Part shown: positions 43,790-52,441 of the stretch, piece by piece
How the letters are laid out: the number at the start of each line of letters is the position of its first letter
Position numbering within the stretch: position 1 is the stretch's first letter
Assembly (NCBI RefSeq): GCF_001713395.1
Contig: NZ_CP016450.1
Location: 3,564,501-3,628,500 of the forward strand
Origin: Sinorhizobium sp. RAC02
Lineage (GTDB): Bacteria > Pseudomonadota > Alphaproteobacteria > Rhizobiales > Rhizobiaceae
DNA length: 64,000 bases
Reading direction: 5' to 3'
Notes under the pieces: generated by a model
What the model was told of the DNA's origin: nothing
What the model saw: only the letters and a program-made list of their open reading frames with translations
The model's database searches: none
Program-made: the position numbers and the translations under genes

Positions 43790-45058
43790 GTGAACCATTT
43801 CGAGCATCGCGACGGCATCCTCTACGCAGAGGACGTGCCTGTTCCGGACATCGCCAAGGCGGTCGGCACACCGTTCTACGTCTATTCGACAGCCACGCTG
43901 GAACGCCACTACAAGGTCTTCTCCAAGGCCTTCGATGGTGTCGACGCCATGGTGTGCTATGCCATGAAGGCGAATTCCAATCAGGCGGTGCTGAAGACGC
44001 TCGCCCGGCTTGGCGCCGGCATCGATGTGGTCTCGGAAGGCGAGCTGCGCCGCGCCCTTGCCGCCGGCGTTCCGGCGTCCCGCATCATGTTCTCCGGCGT
44101 CGGTAAGACGCCGCGCGAGATGGATCTCGGGCTTGAGGCCGGCATCTACTGTTTCAACGTCGAATCCGAGCCGGAACTGGAAGTGCTGAATGCCCGCGCC
44201 GTGAAGGCCGGCAAGGTCGCGCATGTCTCCTTCCGCATCAACCCGGATGTCGACGCACGCACCCATGCCAAGATCTCGACCGGCAAGAAGGAAAACAAGT
44301 TCGGCATTTCGTGGGAGCGCGCACGCACCGTCTATGCCCGCGCCGCGACCCTGCCCGGCATCCAGGTGACCGGCATCGACATGCATATCGGCAGCCAGAT
44401 CACCGAGCTGCAGCCCTTTGAAGATGCCTTCAAGCTGTTGCGCGAACTCGTCGATACGCTGCGCGCCGACGGCCATACGATCGATCATGTGGATGTTGGC
44501 GGTGGCCTCGGCATTCCCTACAAGACGGACAATGCGCCGCCGCCGCTGCCGGATGCCTATGCCGAGATCGTCAAGAACCAGCTCAAGGGCCTCAACTGCA
44601 AGATCGTCACCGAGCCCGGTCGCCTGATCGTCGGCAATGCCGGCATCCTCGTCACCGAGGTGATCTATGTGAAGGACGGCGGCGAGAAGACCTTTGTGAT
44701 CGTCGATGCGGCGATGAACGATCTCATCCGCCCGACGCTTTACGAGGCCTGGCACGAAGTCCAGCCGGTCGTCATCTCTGCGGCAAACGCCCCGCGCATC
44801 CGGGCGGATGTCGTCGGCCCCGTCTGCGAGACCGGTGACTACCTGGCGCAGGACCGCGAAATGGCGCAGCCGAAGCCGGGTGATCTCATCGCCGTCGGTT
44901 CGGCGGGTGCTTACGGCGCGGTGCAGGCCGGCACCTATAACAGCCGCCTGCTGATCCCCGAAGTTCTGGTCAACGGCGCGGACTTCCACGTCATCCGGCC
45001 ACGACCGTCCTATGACGAGCTGATCGGGCTCGACTCGCTGCCAAGCTGGCTCTCCTGA
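43790..45058 (+). CDS. lysA: Diaminopimelate decarboxylase
   Basis: A 422-residue PLP enzyme that makes lysine from meso-diaminopimelate. The PLP lysine is K60 in CYAMKAN, GGGLGIPY is the glycine loop, VTEPGRLIVGNAG and GPVCETGDYLAQDR complete the family signatures. It begins with GTG at 43790, 13 bp after the lipoprotein gene. Confidence 0.98.
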   Translation: MNHFEHRDGILYAEDVPVPDIAKAVGTPFYVYSTATLERHYKVFSKAFDGVDAMVCYAMKANSNQAVLKTLARLGAGIDVVSEGELRRALAAGVPASRIMFSGVGKTPREMDLGLEAGIYCFNVESEPELEVLNARAVKAGKVAHVSFRINPDVDARTHAKISTGKKENKFGISWERARTVYARAATLPGIQVTGIDMHIGSQITELQPFEDAFKLLRELVDTLRADGHTIDHVDVGGGLGIPYKTDNAPPPLPDAYAEIVKNQLKGLNCKIVTEPGRLIVGNAGILVTEVIYVKDGGEKTFVIVDAAMNDLIRPTLYEAWHEVQPVVISAANAPRIRADVVGPVCETGDYLAQDREMAQPKPGDLIAVGSAGAYGAVQAGTYNSRLLIPEVLVNGADFHVIRPRPSYDELIGLDSLPSWLS

Positions 45059-45063
45059 GCCCC

Positions 45064-45106
45064 GCAAAAGCGTGGATGCCGTTCGCGCGTGCGATCACGA
45101 TTTTGC
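45064..45106. terminator. Hairpin after lysA
   Basis: GCAAAAGCGTG and CACGATTTTGC, one internal mismatch, 21-nt loop, 5 bp after the lysA stop. It shares the GCAAAA/TTTTGC ends of the dispersed element inner stem. Confidence 0.5.
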
Positions 45107-45178
45107 GCGTGCCCTCGTCTTCGCCACAAAGCATGTTATCTTTTAGCTTCGATACCCTGCATCGGAGAGCGGTACCTG

Positions 45179-47815
45179 ATGGCGATTGACACGGAAAGGC
45201 AACGCGAGGCGACGGCGGCCGGCAATCCGGTGGCCCGCAAACTCGCAGCCAAGCGCCTTGTCGCCCAGGTCATCCTCTATCTGGAGGCGCTTGCGCCGCG
45301 TGTGCTGCCGATCGTGCTGCTGGTTGCCGGGTTCCTGGCACTGACCTGGTTCGGCTATTTCCGCCATGTGCCGTTCTGGCTGCATGTTGCGACGCTTGCC
45401 GGCTTCGCGCTCGGCCTTGTCGGGTTGCTTTCCCGCTTGCGTGGCATCGACTGGCCCTCCATCGACAATGCCTATCGCATGCTGGAGGCGCGCAATGCGC
45501 TGGCGCACCAGGCTATCCGTGTGCAGGACGACAGGCCGGCGGGCGGCGATGCCTTTGCCGACGCGCTGTGGCGCGAGCACCAGGCCCGCATGGCGCGTTT
45601 GATCGGCACGCTGCGCACCGGTGGGCCGGAGCCGGATATCGCCCGCCATGACCGTCATGCGCTGCGCGCCATACCGGTGCTTCTCGTCGTCGTTGCCTTT
45701 GCCTTCTCCTATTCCAACCGTGGCGGCCTGCTGACCGACGTCGTGTCGTTCCGCGCGCCGGCCGAAACGGCGCCGGACGTGCGTATCGATGCCTGGGTCA
45801 CGCCGCCGGCGCACACATCGCGCGCACCCGTCTTCCTCACGGGAACGGGACAGGCGCAATCGAGCGAGGCCGCGAAGGGCGATATCCGCATTCCGCAGTT
45901 CAGCGAACTGACCGTGCGCGTCACCGGCGGCAGCGGCGACGAGCCGGTGAGCTATCAGGTTGCGGGCGAGACTGCCGCCATCGCCATTCGTCCCGAGGAG
46001 GAAAAACCGAAGGACGAGAAGGTCGAGGCTGCGAAGACGGAGGCGGTGGCCAAGGTGCCGGTCGCGGCCGTCAACGGCGCCAGGACCATGCACTACAAGA
46101 TCCTGAAGGACGGTACGCTTTCGGTCGATGGCCGGACCTGGGCCTTCTCCGTCATTCCGGACCGCGTTCCTGAAATCGCCTTCGACGGTATCCCGAAGAA
46201 GACCGTGGCTTCCGCGCTGGAGATCAGCTTCATCGCCAAGGACGATTACGGGCTCCAGGAGGCTCGTGCCGAAATCGTGCCGGTCGAGGAGCAGAAGGAC
46301 GCGCGTCCGCTTTATCCGCTGCCGGAGTACCGGCTGGACCTGCCGCGCCGCAGCGCGCACGATGCCAAGGGCACGACGAGCCGCAACCTCTCCGAACACC
46401 CGCTCTCCGGCAAGCGTGTGAAGATCACGCTCGTCGCCAAGGATGCGGCAGGGCAGGAGGGGCGTAGCCAGCCAGTGGAGATGGTGCTGCCGGCGAAGAA
46501 TTTCTTCGAGCCGCTCGCGTCTGCCGTCGCCGAGCAACGGCAGGTCTTTGCGCTGGATGCCAACAAACTGCCTTACGCGATCGCGCTCAACGAGGCGCTG
46601 ACGATCCGGCCGGAAGAGACGATCCCGAATCTCACGCATTACCTGCTGCTGCAATCGGCCGCCGCGCGCATGAAGCTCGCCCGCACCGACGACCAGATGC
46701 GCGAGACCGCCGACTATCTCTGGGAAATCGCGCTCGGCATCGAGGACGGCAACCTGTCGCTCGCCGATCGCCGCCTGCGCGAGGCGCAGAAGGCGCTCTC
46801 CGAGGCGCTGGAGCGCAATGCCTCCGACGCGGAGATCGCCGAACTGATGAAGGAACTGCGCGAGGCGATGCAGGCGTATATGCAGGAACTCGCCCGCCAG
46901 GCGGCCAAGAACGGCCAGATGCAGCAGAATGCGCAGCAGCAGGGCCAAATCCTGCGTCAGCAGGATTTGCAGCGCATGATGGACCAGATCGAGAATCTGG
47001 CGCGCTCCGGCGCGCGTGATCAGGCCCAGCAGATGCTCTCCGAACTCCAGCGCATGATGAACAACCTGCAGGCCGGCCGCCCGCAGCAGGGGCAGCAGGG
47101 CCAGCAGAACGACGCCATGCGCCAGCAGATGGATAAGCTCGGCGAGCTGATGCAGAAGCAGCAGCAGCTGATGGAGCAGACCTTCCAGTTCGACCAGGCG
47201 CTGCGCGACCGCCAGCAGCGTGGCGATCCGATGCCGGGCGAGGATGGCGAACAACAGCAGCAACAGCAAGGCGACAACGGCGCCGGCCAGCAGCCGACCG
47301 ACCAGATGACCGCCGAACAGCTGCGCGACGCCTTGAAGAAGCTTCAGGAGCAGCAGGATGCGCTCGGCAAGCAGCTCGGTGAGGTGCAGGACGCGCTGAA
47401 GGGCATGGGGCTGGAACCCGGCGAAGGCTTTGGCCAGGCCGGCCGCGAGATGAAGGGCGCCTCGGAAGCGCTTGGGCAAGGCCAGGGCGAATCAGCCGTC
47501 GGCAGCCAGGGTCGGGCGCTGGAAGCGCTGCGCCAGGGTGCGCAGAACATGATGAGCCAGATGCAGGCCATGGGGCAGGGCCAGGGGCCGGGTGAGGGCA
47601 TGCCGCAGGCCGGCCGCAACGGTCGCGACCCGCTCGGCCGTGAGCGCCCGGTCAATGGGCAGGGCCCCGATTTCGGCGGACCGACGAAAATCCCGGAAGA
47701 GATCGATATCCAGCGGGCGCGGGAAATCCTCGAAGAAATCCGCCGCCGGCTTGGCACCGGCTCTTCGCCGAGCTTCGAGCGGGATTATCTGGAGCGCCTG
47801 CTCGGCATCCGGTGA
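45179..47815 (+). CDS. TIGR02302 family protein (DUF4175-type large membrane protein)
   Basis: An 878-residue protein typical of Rhizobiales. The N-terminal part has two or three hydrophobic helices (about 37-85, and again near 160-178), a periplasmic beta-rich section with an Ala/Lys/Glu linker, and a long C-terminal part (about 500-830) of charged helices very rich in Gln (QQQGQILRQQDLQRMMDQ, QQQQQQGDN, GQGQGPGEG). The end (LEEIRRRLG...FERDYLERLLG) is conserved. Function unknown; an envelope role is inferred. The ATG at 45179 removes a non-conserved 30-residue extension. Confidence 0.9.
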   Translation: MAIDTERQREATAAGNPVARKLAAKRLVAQVILYLEALAPRVLPIVLLVAGFLALTWFGYFRHVPFWLHVATLAGFALGLVGLLSRLRGIDWPSIDNAYRMLEARNALAHQAIRVQDDRPAGGDAFADALWREHQARMARLIGTLRTGGPEPDIARHDRHALRAIPVLLVVVAFAFSYSNRGGLLTDVVSFRAPAETAPDVRIDAWVTPPAHTSRAPVFLTGTGQAQSSEAAKGDIRIPQFSELTVRVTGGSGDEPVSYQVAGETAAIAIRPEEEKPKDEKVEAAKTEAVAKVPVAAVNGARTMHYKILKDGTLSVDGRTWAFSVIPDRVPEIAFDGIPKKTVASALEISFIAKDDYGLQEARAEIVPVEEQKDARPLYPLPEYRLDLPRRSAHDAKGTTSRNLSEHPLSGKRVKITLVAKDAAGQEGRSQPVEMVLPAKNFFEPLASAVAEQRQVFALDANKLPYAIALNEALTIRPEETIPNLTHYLLLQSAAARMKLARTDDQMRETADYLWEIALGIEDGNLSLADRRLREAQKALSEALERNASDAEIAELMKELREAMQAYMQELARQAAKNGQMQQNAQQQGQILRQQDLQRMMDQIENLARSGARDQAQQMLSELQRMMNNLQAGRPQQGQQGQQNDAMRQQMDKLGELMQKQQQLMEQTFQFDQALRDRQQRGDPMPGEDGEQQQQQQGDNGAGQQPTDQMTAEQLRDALKKLQEQQDALGKQLGEVQDALKGMGLEPGEGFGQAGREMKGASEALGQGQGESAVGSQGRALEALRQGAQNMMSQMQAMGQGQGPGEGMPQAGRNGRDPLGRERPVNGQGPDFGGPTKIPEEIDIQRAREILEEIRRRLGTGSSPSFERDYLERLLGIR

Positions 47816-47831
47816 CACAATTCCATGAAAA

Positions 47832-47852
47832 CCGGACGCGATCCGCGTCCGG
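47832..47852. terminator. Bidirectional hairpin between TIGR02302 and receiver genes
   Basis: CCGGACGCG, ATC, CGCGTCCGG, flanked by AAAA on the left and ATTGGTTT on the right, between convergent genes. Suitable to terminate both. Confidence 0.7.
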
Positions 47853-47870
47853 ATTGGTTTCCAGCAGCGA

Positions 47871-48230
47871 TCAGGCGGCGAGCGCCTGTGCTACGGCGCG
47901 GCGGATGTCCGGCAGGCTGAAGGGCTTGCTCACCACGTCGACGATCTTGCTCGCAAGGTCGTCCGCGCGCTCGCGCTGCTCGGCATAACCGGTCATCAGC
48001 AGGATCTTCAGCGCCGGGTGGGCAGCGGATGCCTTGTGGGCAAGCTCGATGCCGTCCATCACGGGCATGCGGATATCGGAAAGCAGCAGGTCGAAGCCGC
48101 CCTCTGTCAGGGCGTCCAGTCCGGCCGCACCATCCGGCGCCTCGACGGTTTCGTGGCCGTCCAGCCGCAGGGCACGCGCCACGAAGATTCGAAGGGAATC
48201 TTCGTCTTCAGTGATCAGGATCTTCGCCAT
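47871..48230 (-). CDS. Single-domain response regulator, CpdR-like
   Basis: A 119-residue receiver domain without an output domain. Acidic pocket E8/D9, phosphoacceptor D52 (LLSDIRMP), T80 and K102 (SKPF) are all present. DLLLSDIRMPVMDGIELA and the ending QALAA resemble CpdR, the phospho-controlled adaptor for ClpXP that regulates cell-cycle proteolysis; the terminal AA suits direct ClpXP recognition. A second ATG at 48233 exists; spacing from AAGGGA favours 48230. CpdR identity is probable, not certain. Confidence 0.85.
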   Translation of the reverse strand: MAKILITEDEDSLRIFVARALRLDGHETVEAPDGAAGLDALTEGGFDLLLSDIRMPVMDGIELAHKASAAHPALKILLMTGYAEQRERADDLASKIVDVVSKPFSLPDIRRAVAQALAA

Positions 48231-48343
48231 CATTTTCCCTTTCGGACCGTCCATCCGGCCTCGTCTATTGACGAAAAGACCAGACTTTCCTTGTCGATCG
48301 GTAAACGGCGCGTGGAGGAATCTGCGGTGGACTTTTGCGCGAC

Positions 48344-48387
48344 GCAATTCCGGACGCAAAACTGCTCAGCACTTTTGCTGGAATTGC
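48344..48387 (+). repeat. Dispersed hairpin element, copy 4
   Basis: Outer arms GCAATTCC and GGAATTGC pair perfectly; inner arms GCAAAA and TTTTGC pair perfectly. Its last base directly touches the stop codon of hpt. Confidence 0.85.
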
Positions 48388-48933
48388 TCAGTCCGCGTCG
48401 CCCGTCACGATGCCGACGAAGGGTAGTTCGCGGAAGGCATAGGCCACGTCCATGCCGTAGCCGACGACGAAATAATCCGGGCATTCGAAGCCGACATAAT
48501 CGGCCTCCAGATCGGTCTTGCGCTTCTCGCGCTTGTCGAGCAGCACGGCGATGGTGACGTTGCGCGCGCCACGCTCATACATCAGTTCCTTGGCAAAGGT
48601 GAGCGTGCGGCCGGATTCGAGAATATCGTCGATCAGCAGGATATCGCGACCATGCACGTCGCTATCGATGTCCTTGATGACCTTCACGCCCTGCGACACG
48701 GTGCCCGTGCCATAGCTCGACAGCGTGATGAATTCGACTTCCGGTGCGAGGCCTACGGCATGCAGTGCACGCGTCAGGTCGGCGGCGAAGATGAACGATC
48801 CCTTGAGGACGGCGATGACGAGGAGGTCCTTCGTCGGGCCGCTTGCGATCTGGGCTGCCAACTCTTCATTGCGCTTGGCGATCTGCCCGGCATCATAGAG
48901 CGTTTCGATCTTCTTTCCGCGAACAATATGCAT
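48388..48933 (-). CDS. hpt: Hypoxanthine phosphoribosyltransferase
   Basis: A 181-residue purine salvage enzyme that adds hypoxanthine or guanine to PRPP. The PRPP motif DILLIDDILESGRTL and the LKGSFIFAADL and ADYVGFECPDYFVVGYGMDVA blocks are typical. The start at 48933 is chosen over longer frames that run into the upstream repeat element. The gene is bracketed by two copies of the dispersed hairpin in opposite orientation. Confidence 0.97.
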   Translation of the reverse strand: MHIVRGKKIETLYDAGQIAKRNEELAAQIASGPTKDLLVIAVLKGSFIFAADLTRALHAVGLAPEVEFITLSSYGTGTVSQGVKVIKDIDSDVHGRDILLIDDILESGRTLTFAKELMYERGARNVTIAVLLDKREKRKTDLEADYVGFECPDYFVVGYGMDVAYAFRELPFVGIVTGDAD

Positions 48934-48961
48934 TGTGAGGCGGCTCCTTGGTAACATCAAG

Positions 48962-49004
48962 GCAATTCCAGCAAAGCGCGAAACGGTTTTGCGCCGGGAA
49001 TTGC
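48962..49004 (-). repeat. Dispersed hairpin element, copy 5 (reverse orientation)
   Basis: Arms GCAATTCC and GGAATTGC perfect; inner GCAAA and TTTGC. It is inverted relative to copy 4 and stands 28 bp upstream of hpt. Confidence 0.82.
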
Positions 49005-49032
49005 GGAGAAACAAAGCAGCCGATTAGCACAG

Positions 49033-49701
49033 TCAGTTGGCCGGTGCACCCTCGCCGGCCAGGGAAACCGAGACTTTCGGCACTTTTCCGCCGCCATGCG
49101 GAATGCGCAGTGCGAAGTGTTCGCTGCCACCGGCCGCAATTGATTCTCTATCGAGGGCGACGCGCCGAGACGTGCCGGCCGTGTCGAAGGCGATGTCCAG
49201 CGGCGGGATGGACTGCGTGCCGCTGCTGACATTGTCGATCCGGCCATAAACGGAAAGCACCTTCATGCCGTTCTGGTCCTCCACTGTCGCCACAACGTCG
49301 GTGACACGAAGGGGCGTCGTTGGCTCGGCTGTTGGCAGGGCTGCCTTCAGCGCGGAGAGGCCGCCGGCATAGGCGAAGACAAAGATGACGCTTGCCGTGA
49401 CGAGGCCGGCGAAGGCGCGGCCGGAGAGAAGCTGCAAGCCGGCCTCGCAGAGCCGCGCGCTTGCCGCTGCGGTGCGAACGAAGAGATGTTTTGACGCGGC
49501 GCGGGACGGTGTCGGACGAACCGTGCGATGATTGTCGTTGGAGGTTCGCGCGCTGCCGCTACGGATGACGACGAAATCGGCATCGACCACTTCCAGGCGG
49601 GCGACGGGACGTTGGCCGTGCTTCTGGGCGGGTGCCTTGGGTTCCGGCGGCAGGAGGTCAATGCGGCCCTGTGCCGGTTTTTTCGCTCTGAAGGCGTTCA
49701 T
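49033..49701 (-). CDS. Single-pass membrane protein next to ftsEX
   Basis: A 222-residue protein. An N-terminal basic, Ala/Pro-rich cytoplasmic part leads to one transmembrane segment (FAGLVTASVIFVFAYAGG, about 120-140), then a periplasmic beta domain with VYGRIDNVSSGTQSIPPLDIAF, the style of FxLYD/DUF3426 domains. The zinc-ribbon (MJ0042) N-terminus usual for that family is missing. GAGGAG precedes the 49701 ATG. It is divergent from ftsE, 200 bp away, and may be linked to division or envelope. Confidence 0.8.
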   Translation of the reverse strand: MNAFRAKKPAQGRIDLLPPEPKAPAQKHGQRPVARLEVVDADFVVIRSGSARTSNDNHRTVRPTPSRAASKHLFVRTAAASARLCEAGLQLLSGRAFAGLVTASVIFVFAYAGGLSALKAALPTAEPTTPLRVTDVVATVEDQNGMKVLSVYGRIDNVSSGTQSIPPLDIAFDTAGTSRRVALDRESIAAGGSEHFALRIPHGGGKVPKVSVSLAGEGAPAN

Positions 49702-49900
49702 CGTGAACTCCTCGCTTGGCCGGTTTCCGCGCAAAATCATCCGCGAAAAGTCGGGCATTGAATGAAATCCTTACGAAACGTAAACCATACTGGTTAATGC
49801 TTCGGAAACCCGACCGTGAAAGAGCCGCTTTCCTATGCGACCTCCGCTAAGGTGCCGCTGACGCGGGCAAGGATGACCGTTTTTAGAACCGGATTGGCCA

Positions 49901-50563
49901 TTGATTCATTTCGAGAATGTCGGACTGCGCTACGGAATGGGGCCGGAGATTCTCCGCGACCTGACTTTCGATATTCCGCACCGCTCCTTCCAGTTCCTGA
50001 CGGGACCATCCGGTGCCGGCAAGACGACGCTGCTGCGCCTGCTGTTCCTGTCGTTGCAGCCGACGCGCGGCATCATCCGCACCTTCGACCGGGAAATCTC
50101 GACCATCCCGCGCGACGAGCTGCCGATGCTGCGCCGGCGCATCGGAATCGTCTTCCAGGATTTTCGCCTGCTCGACCACCTGACCACCTATGAGAACGTC
50201 GCGCTGCCGCTCCGGGTGCGCGGCAAGGACGAATCGAGCTATCGCGCCGATGTGCTCGAGCTTCTGAAATGGGTCGGCCTCGGCGAGCGAATCAACGTGC
50301 TGCCGGCGGTGCTGTCCGGCGGGGAAAAGCAGCGTGCGGCAATCGCGCGTGCCCTCATCGACCGGCCGGAACTGCTGCTCGCCGACGAGCCGACCGGCAA
50401 TGTCGATCCGCCGATGGCGCGTCGCCTGCTCAGCCTCTTCCTGGAACTGAACCGGCTCGGCACGGCCGTCGTGATCGCCACGCATGATCTGTCACTGATG
50501 GATCAAGTGGACCAGGCGCGGCGCATGATCCTCTCGCAGGGACGGCTCGACATCTATGACTGA
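49901..50563 (+). CDS. ftsE: Cell division ATP-binding protein FtsE
   Basis: A 220-residue ABC ATPase. Walker A GPSGAGKTT at residues 35-43, VFQDFRLLDHLTTYENVALPLRV, signature LSGGEKQR and LADEPTGNVD are present. FtsEX activates cell-wall hydrolases at the septum. It starts with TTG; the conserved IHFENVGLRYG follows directly. Overlaps ftsX by 8 bases. Confidence 0.97.
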   Translation: MIHFENVGLRYGMGPEILRDLTFDIPHRSFQFLTGPSGAGKTTLLRLLFLSLQPTRGIIRTFDREISTIPRDELPMLRRRIGIVFQDFRLLDHLTTYENVALPLRVRGKDESSYRADVLELLKWVGLGERINVLPAVLSGGEKQRAAIARALIDRPELLLADEPTGNVDPPMARRLLSLFLELNRLGTAVVIATHDLSLMDQVDQARRMILSQGRLDIYD

Positions 50564-51563
50564 TACCCCCCGCGAAACCGCCGAGGATGCGCAGCCGGCC
50601 CGCCGGCTGGAAATGCGCGTGCGCCCGACGGCCCCCATCGTGCCGCCTTCGAATGTCTCCGGCAATGCGCTGATGCTGGTCATCGCCATCATGGCCTTCC
50701 TCGCCTGCCTTACCTTCGGCGCGGTCAACATGGTGCGCGCGACGGCATCGAGCTGGCAGAGCCAGATTTCCCGCGAGATCACCATCCAGATCAAGCCGGA
50801 CGATGCGCTCGACATGGAGCAGGCGCTGAAGGATGCACGCGATCTGGCGCTCACCTTCTCCGGTACCCGTGACGGCACCATCGTCGACAAGGCGGCGACT
50901 GCCCGCCTGTTGGAGCCGTGGCTCGGCGAGGGGCTGAACCTCGACGAACTGCCGGTGCCGCGCCTCGTCATCGTCACCATCGACGAGCAGAGCCCGCCGG
51001 ATTTCGCGGCCATGCGCACGGCGCTGGCGCAAAAGATCCCAACGGCCTTCCTCGATGACCACCGCACCTGGGTGGACCGCCTCGTCGCCATGGCACGCAC
51101 CACCGCCTTCATCGGCACGGGCGTGCTGGTGCTCGTCTTCTCCGCCATGGTGCTGACGGTGGTCTTTGCGACGCGCGGTGCGCTGTCCGGCAACCGGCAC
51201 ATTGTCGAGGTGCTGCATTTCGTCGGCGCCGAGGCAAGTTTCGTCGCTTCCGAATTCCAGAAGCATTTTTTGAAGATCAGCCTCAAGGGCTCGTTTGCCG
51301 GCGGTTTTCTGGCGGCGCTGTTTTTCGCGATTGCCGGTTTCTGGCAGGGACGTTCGATCGCAACCCCGCAGAGCGACCAGGCGACGGCGCTCTTCGGCAC
51401 GTTTTCCATGGGGCTCACCGGCTATCTCGGCATTGCCGGGACGATCGTCGTCATTGCCCTGCTGACGACGCTGACGGCCCGCTTCACGGTGATGCGGACC
51501 ATCCACGAAATCGACCTCATCCGCTCCGACCCGTCACGAACGGACCAGCTGCCGGACACATGA
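50556..51563 (+). CDS. ftsX: Cell division protein FtsX
   Basis: A 335-residue permease-like partner of FtsE. One helix follows the cytoplasmic N-terminus (about 46-66), a periplasmic loop of about 120 residues comes next, then three helices. LTFSGTRDGTIVDK and the late EVLHFVGAEASFVASEFQKHFLK coupling helix are typical. The N-terminal Pro/Arg-rich segment is long, as in rhizobia. Co-translated with ftsE. Confidence 0.95.
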   Translation: MTDTPRETAEDAQPARRLEMRVRPTAPIVPPSNVSGNALMLVIAIMAFLACLTFGAVNMVRATASSWQSQISREITIQIKPDDALDMEQALKDARDLALTFSGTRDGTIVDKAATARLLEPWLGEGLNLDELPVPRLVIVTIDEQSPPDFAAMRTALAQKIPTAFLDDHRTWVDRLVAMARTTAFIGTGVLVLVFSAMVLTVVFATRGALSGNRHIVEVLHFVGAEASFVASEFQKHFLKISLKGSFAGGFLAALFFAIAGFWQGRSIATPQSDQATALFGTFSMGLTGYLGIAGTIVVIALLTTLTARFTVMRTIHEIDLIRSDPSRTDQLPDT

Positions 51564-51635
51564 CGCGGGAAAAATGATGCAAGACGGGCGGACCATCGCC
51601 GCGAAACGGACTAGCCGTTGCCGCAATCGGATTCT

Positions 51636-52364
51636 ATGGACGGAATCATGAACGCGCTGGAACGGGCAAAACCGGATCTGCCTCAGGGCGTCCGGCCGGA
51701 AGGAGAGGGGCGGCGCCGACGCAAAGGCCCCGTCCGGCTCGCCGTGCGCGTCGTTCTGGCCCTCATCCTGATTGCGGCCATAGCAGGGGCCGGCGGTTTC
51801 CTCTATTTCGCCGAAACCGTGGCCTCGATGGAGGCGCCGCAGGATCCGAAGGCCGATGCGATCGTCGTTCTGACCGGCGGCTACCAGCGCATCGACAGCG
51901 CGATCGGCCTGCTCAAGCAGGGTGCCGGCCAGCGGCTGCTGATTTCCGGCGTGAACCCCACGACGAGCGGCACGCAGATCCGCAAGCTCACGCAGAGTTC
52001 GTCGGCGCTCTTCGAATGCTGCGTCGACATGGGCTATGAGGCGGTGGATACGATCGGCAATGCCAACGAAACGGCGCGCTGGATCAGCGATCACCAATTC
52101 CGCCGGGTGCTCGTCGTCACCAACAATTACCACATGCCACGTAGTCTGCTGGAACTGCGGGTCAGCGACCCGCAGACGGAATTCATCGCCTATCCGGTCG
52201 TCAATTCGGACCTCAGGAACGGCAACTGGCTGCGCCAGCCCGGCGTGATGAAGGCGATGCTGTCGGAATATCTCAAGTACAGCCTGGCGCGTATCCGGGC
52301 GGTGATCGGTGCGCGAAGCTGGTCGGGTCTTCGTGGTGATATGTCGGGCCTGTCCGGCAGCTGA
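51636..52364 (+). CDS. YdcF/ElyC (DUF218) family protein
   Basis: A 242-residue membrane-anchored protein. One helix at about residues 35-55 leads to a DUF218 domain with AIVVLTGGYQRIDSAIGLLKQG, NANETARW, and VVTNNYHMPRS. Members act on envelope polymer intermediates in some bacteria; the exact reaction is not known. Start could also be 51648, which has a closer GGACGGA site. It follows ftsX by 72 bp, and plsC follows by 77 bp. Confidence 0.9.
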   Translation: MDGIMNALERAKPDLPQGVRPEGEGRRRRKGPVRLAVRVVLALILIAAIAGAGGFLYFAETVASMEAPQDPKADAIVVLTGGYQRIDSAIGLLKQGAGQRLLISGVNPTTSGTQIRKLTQSSSALFECCVDMGYEAVDTIGNANETARWISDHQFRRVLVVTNNYHMPRSLLELRVSDPQTEFIAYPVVNSDLRNGNWLRQPGVMKAMLSEYLKYSLARIRAVIGARSWSGLRGDMSGLSGS

Positions 52365-52441
52365 GATCGCTGCGACGGGAGTTTCCCCGCCCCGGATTAT
52401 CGTGTAGGTCGAGAGCACGTGTTCCGCTCACAGGCTGCCCG

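Noticed and set aside
45143..47479. Open frame of about 780 codons opposite the TIGR02302 gene, rich in Leu and His
   Set aside because: It mirrors the Gln codons (CAG read as CTG) of the real gene and has no domain or ribosome site.
46900..47640. Repeated CAGCAG-rich stretch that could pass for a CRISPR or tandem array
   Set aside because: It codes for the Gln-rich tail of the TIGR02302 protein in frame; units are irregular and there are no spacers.
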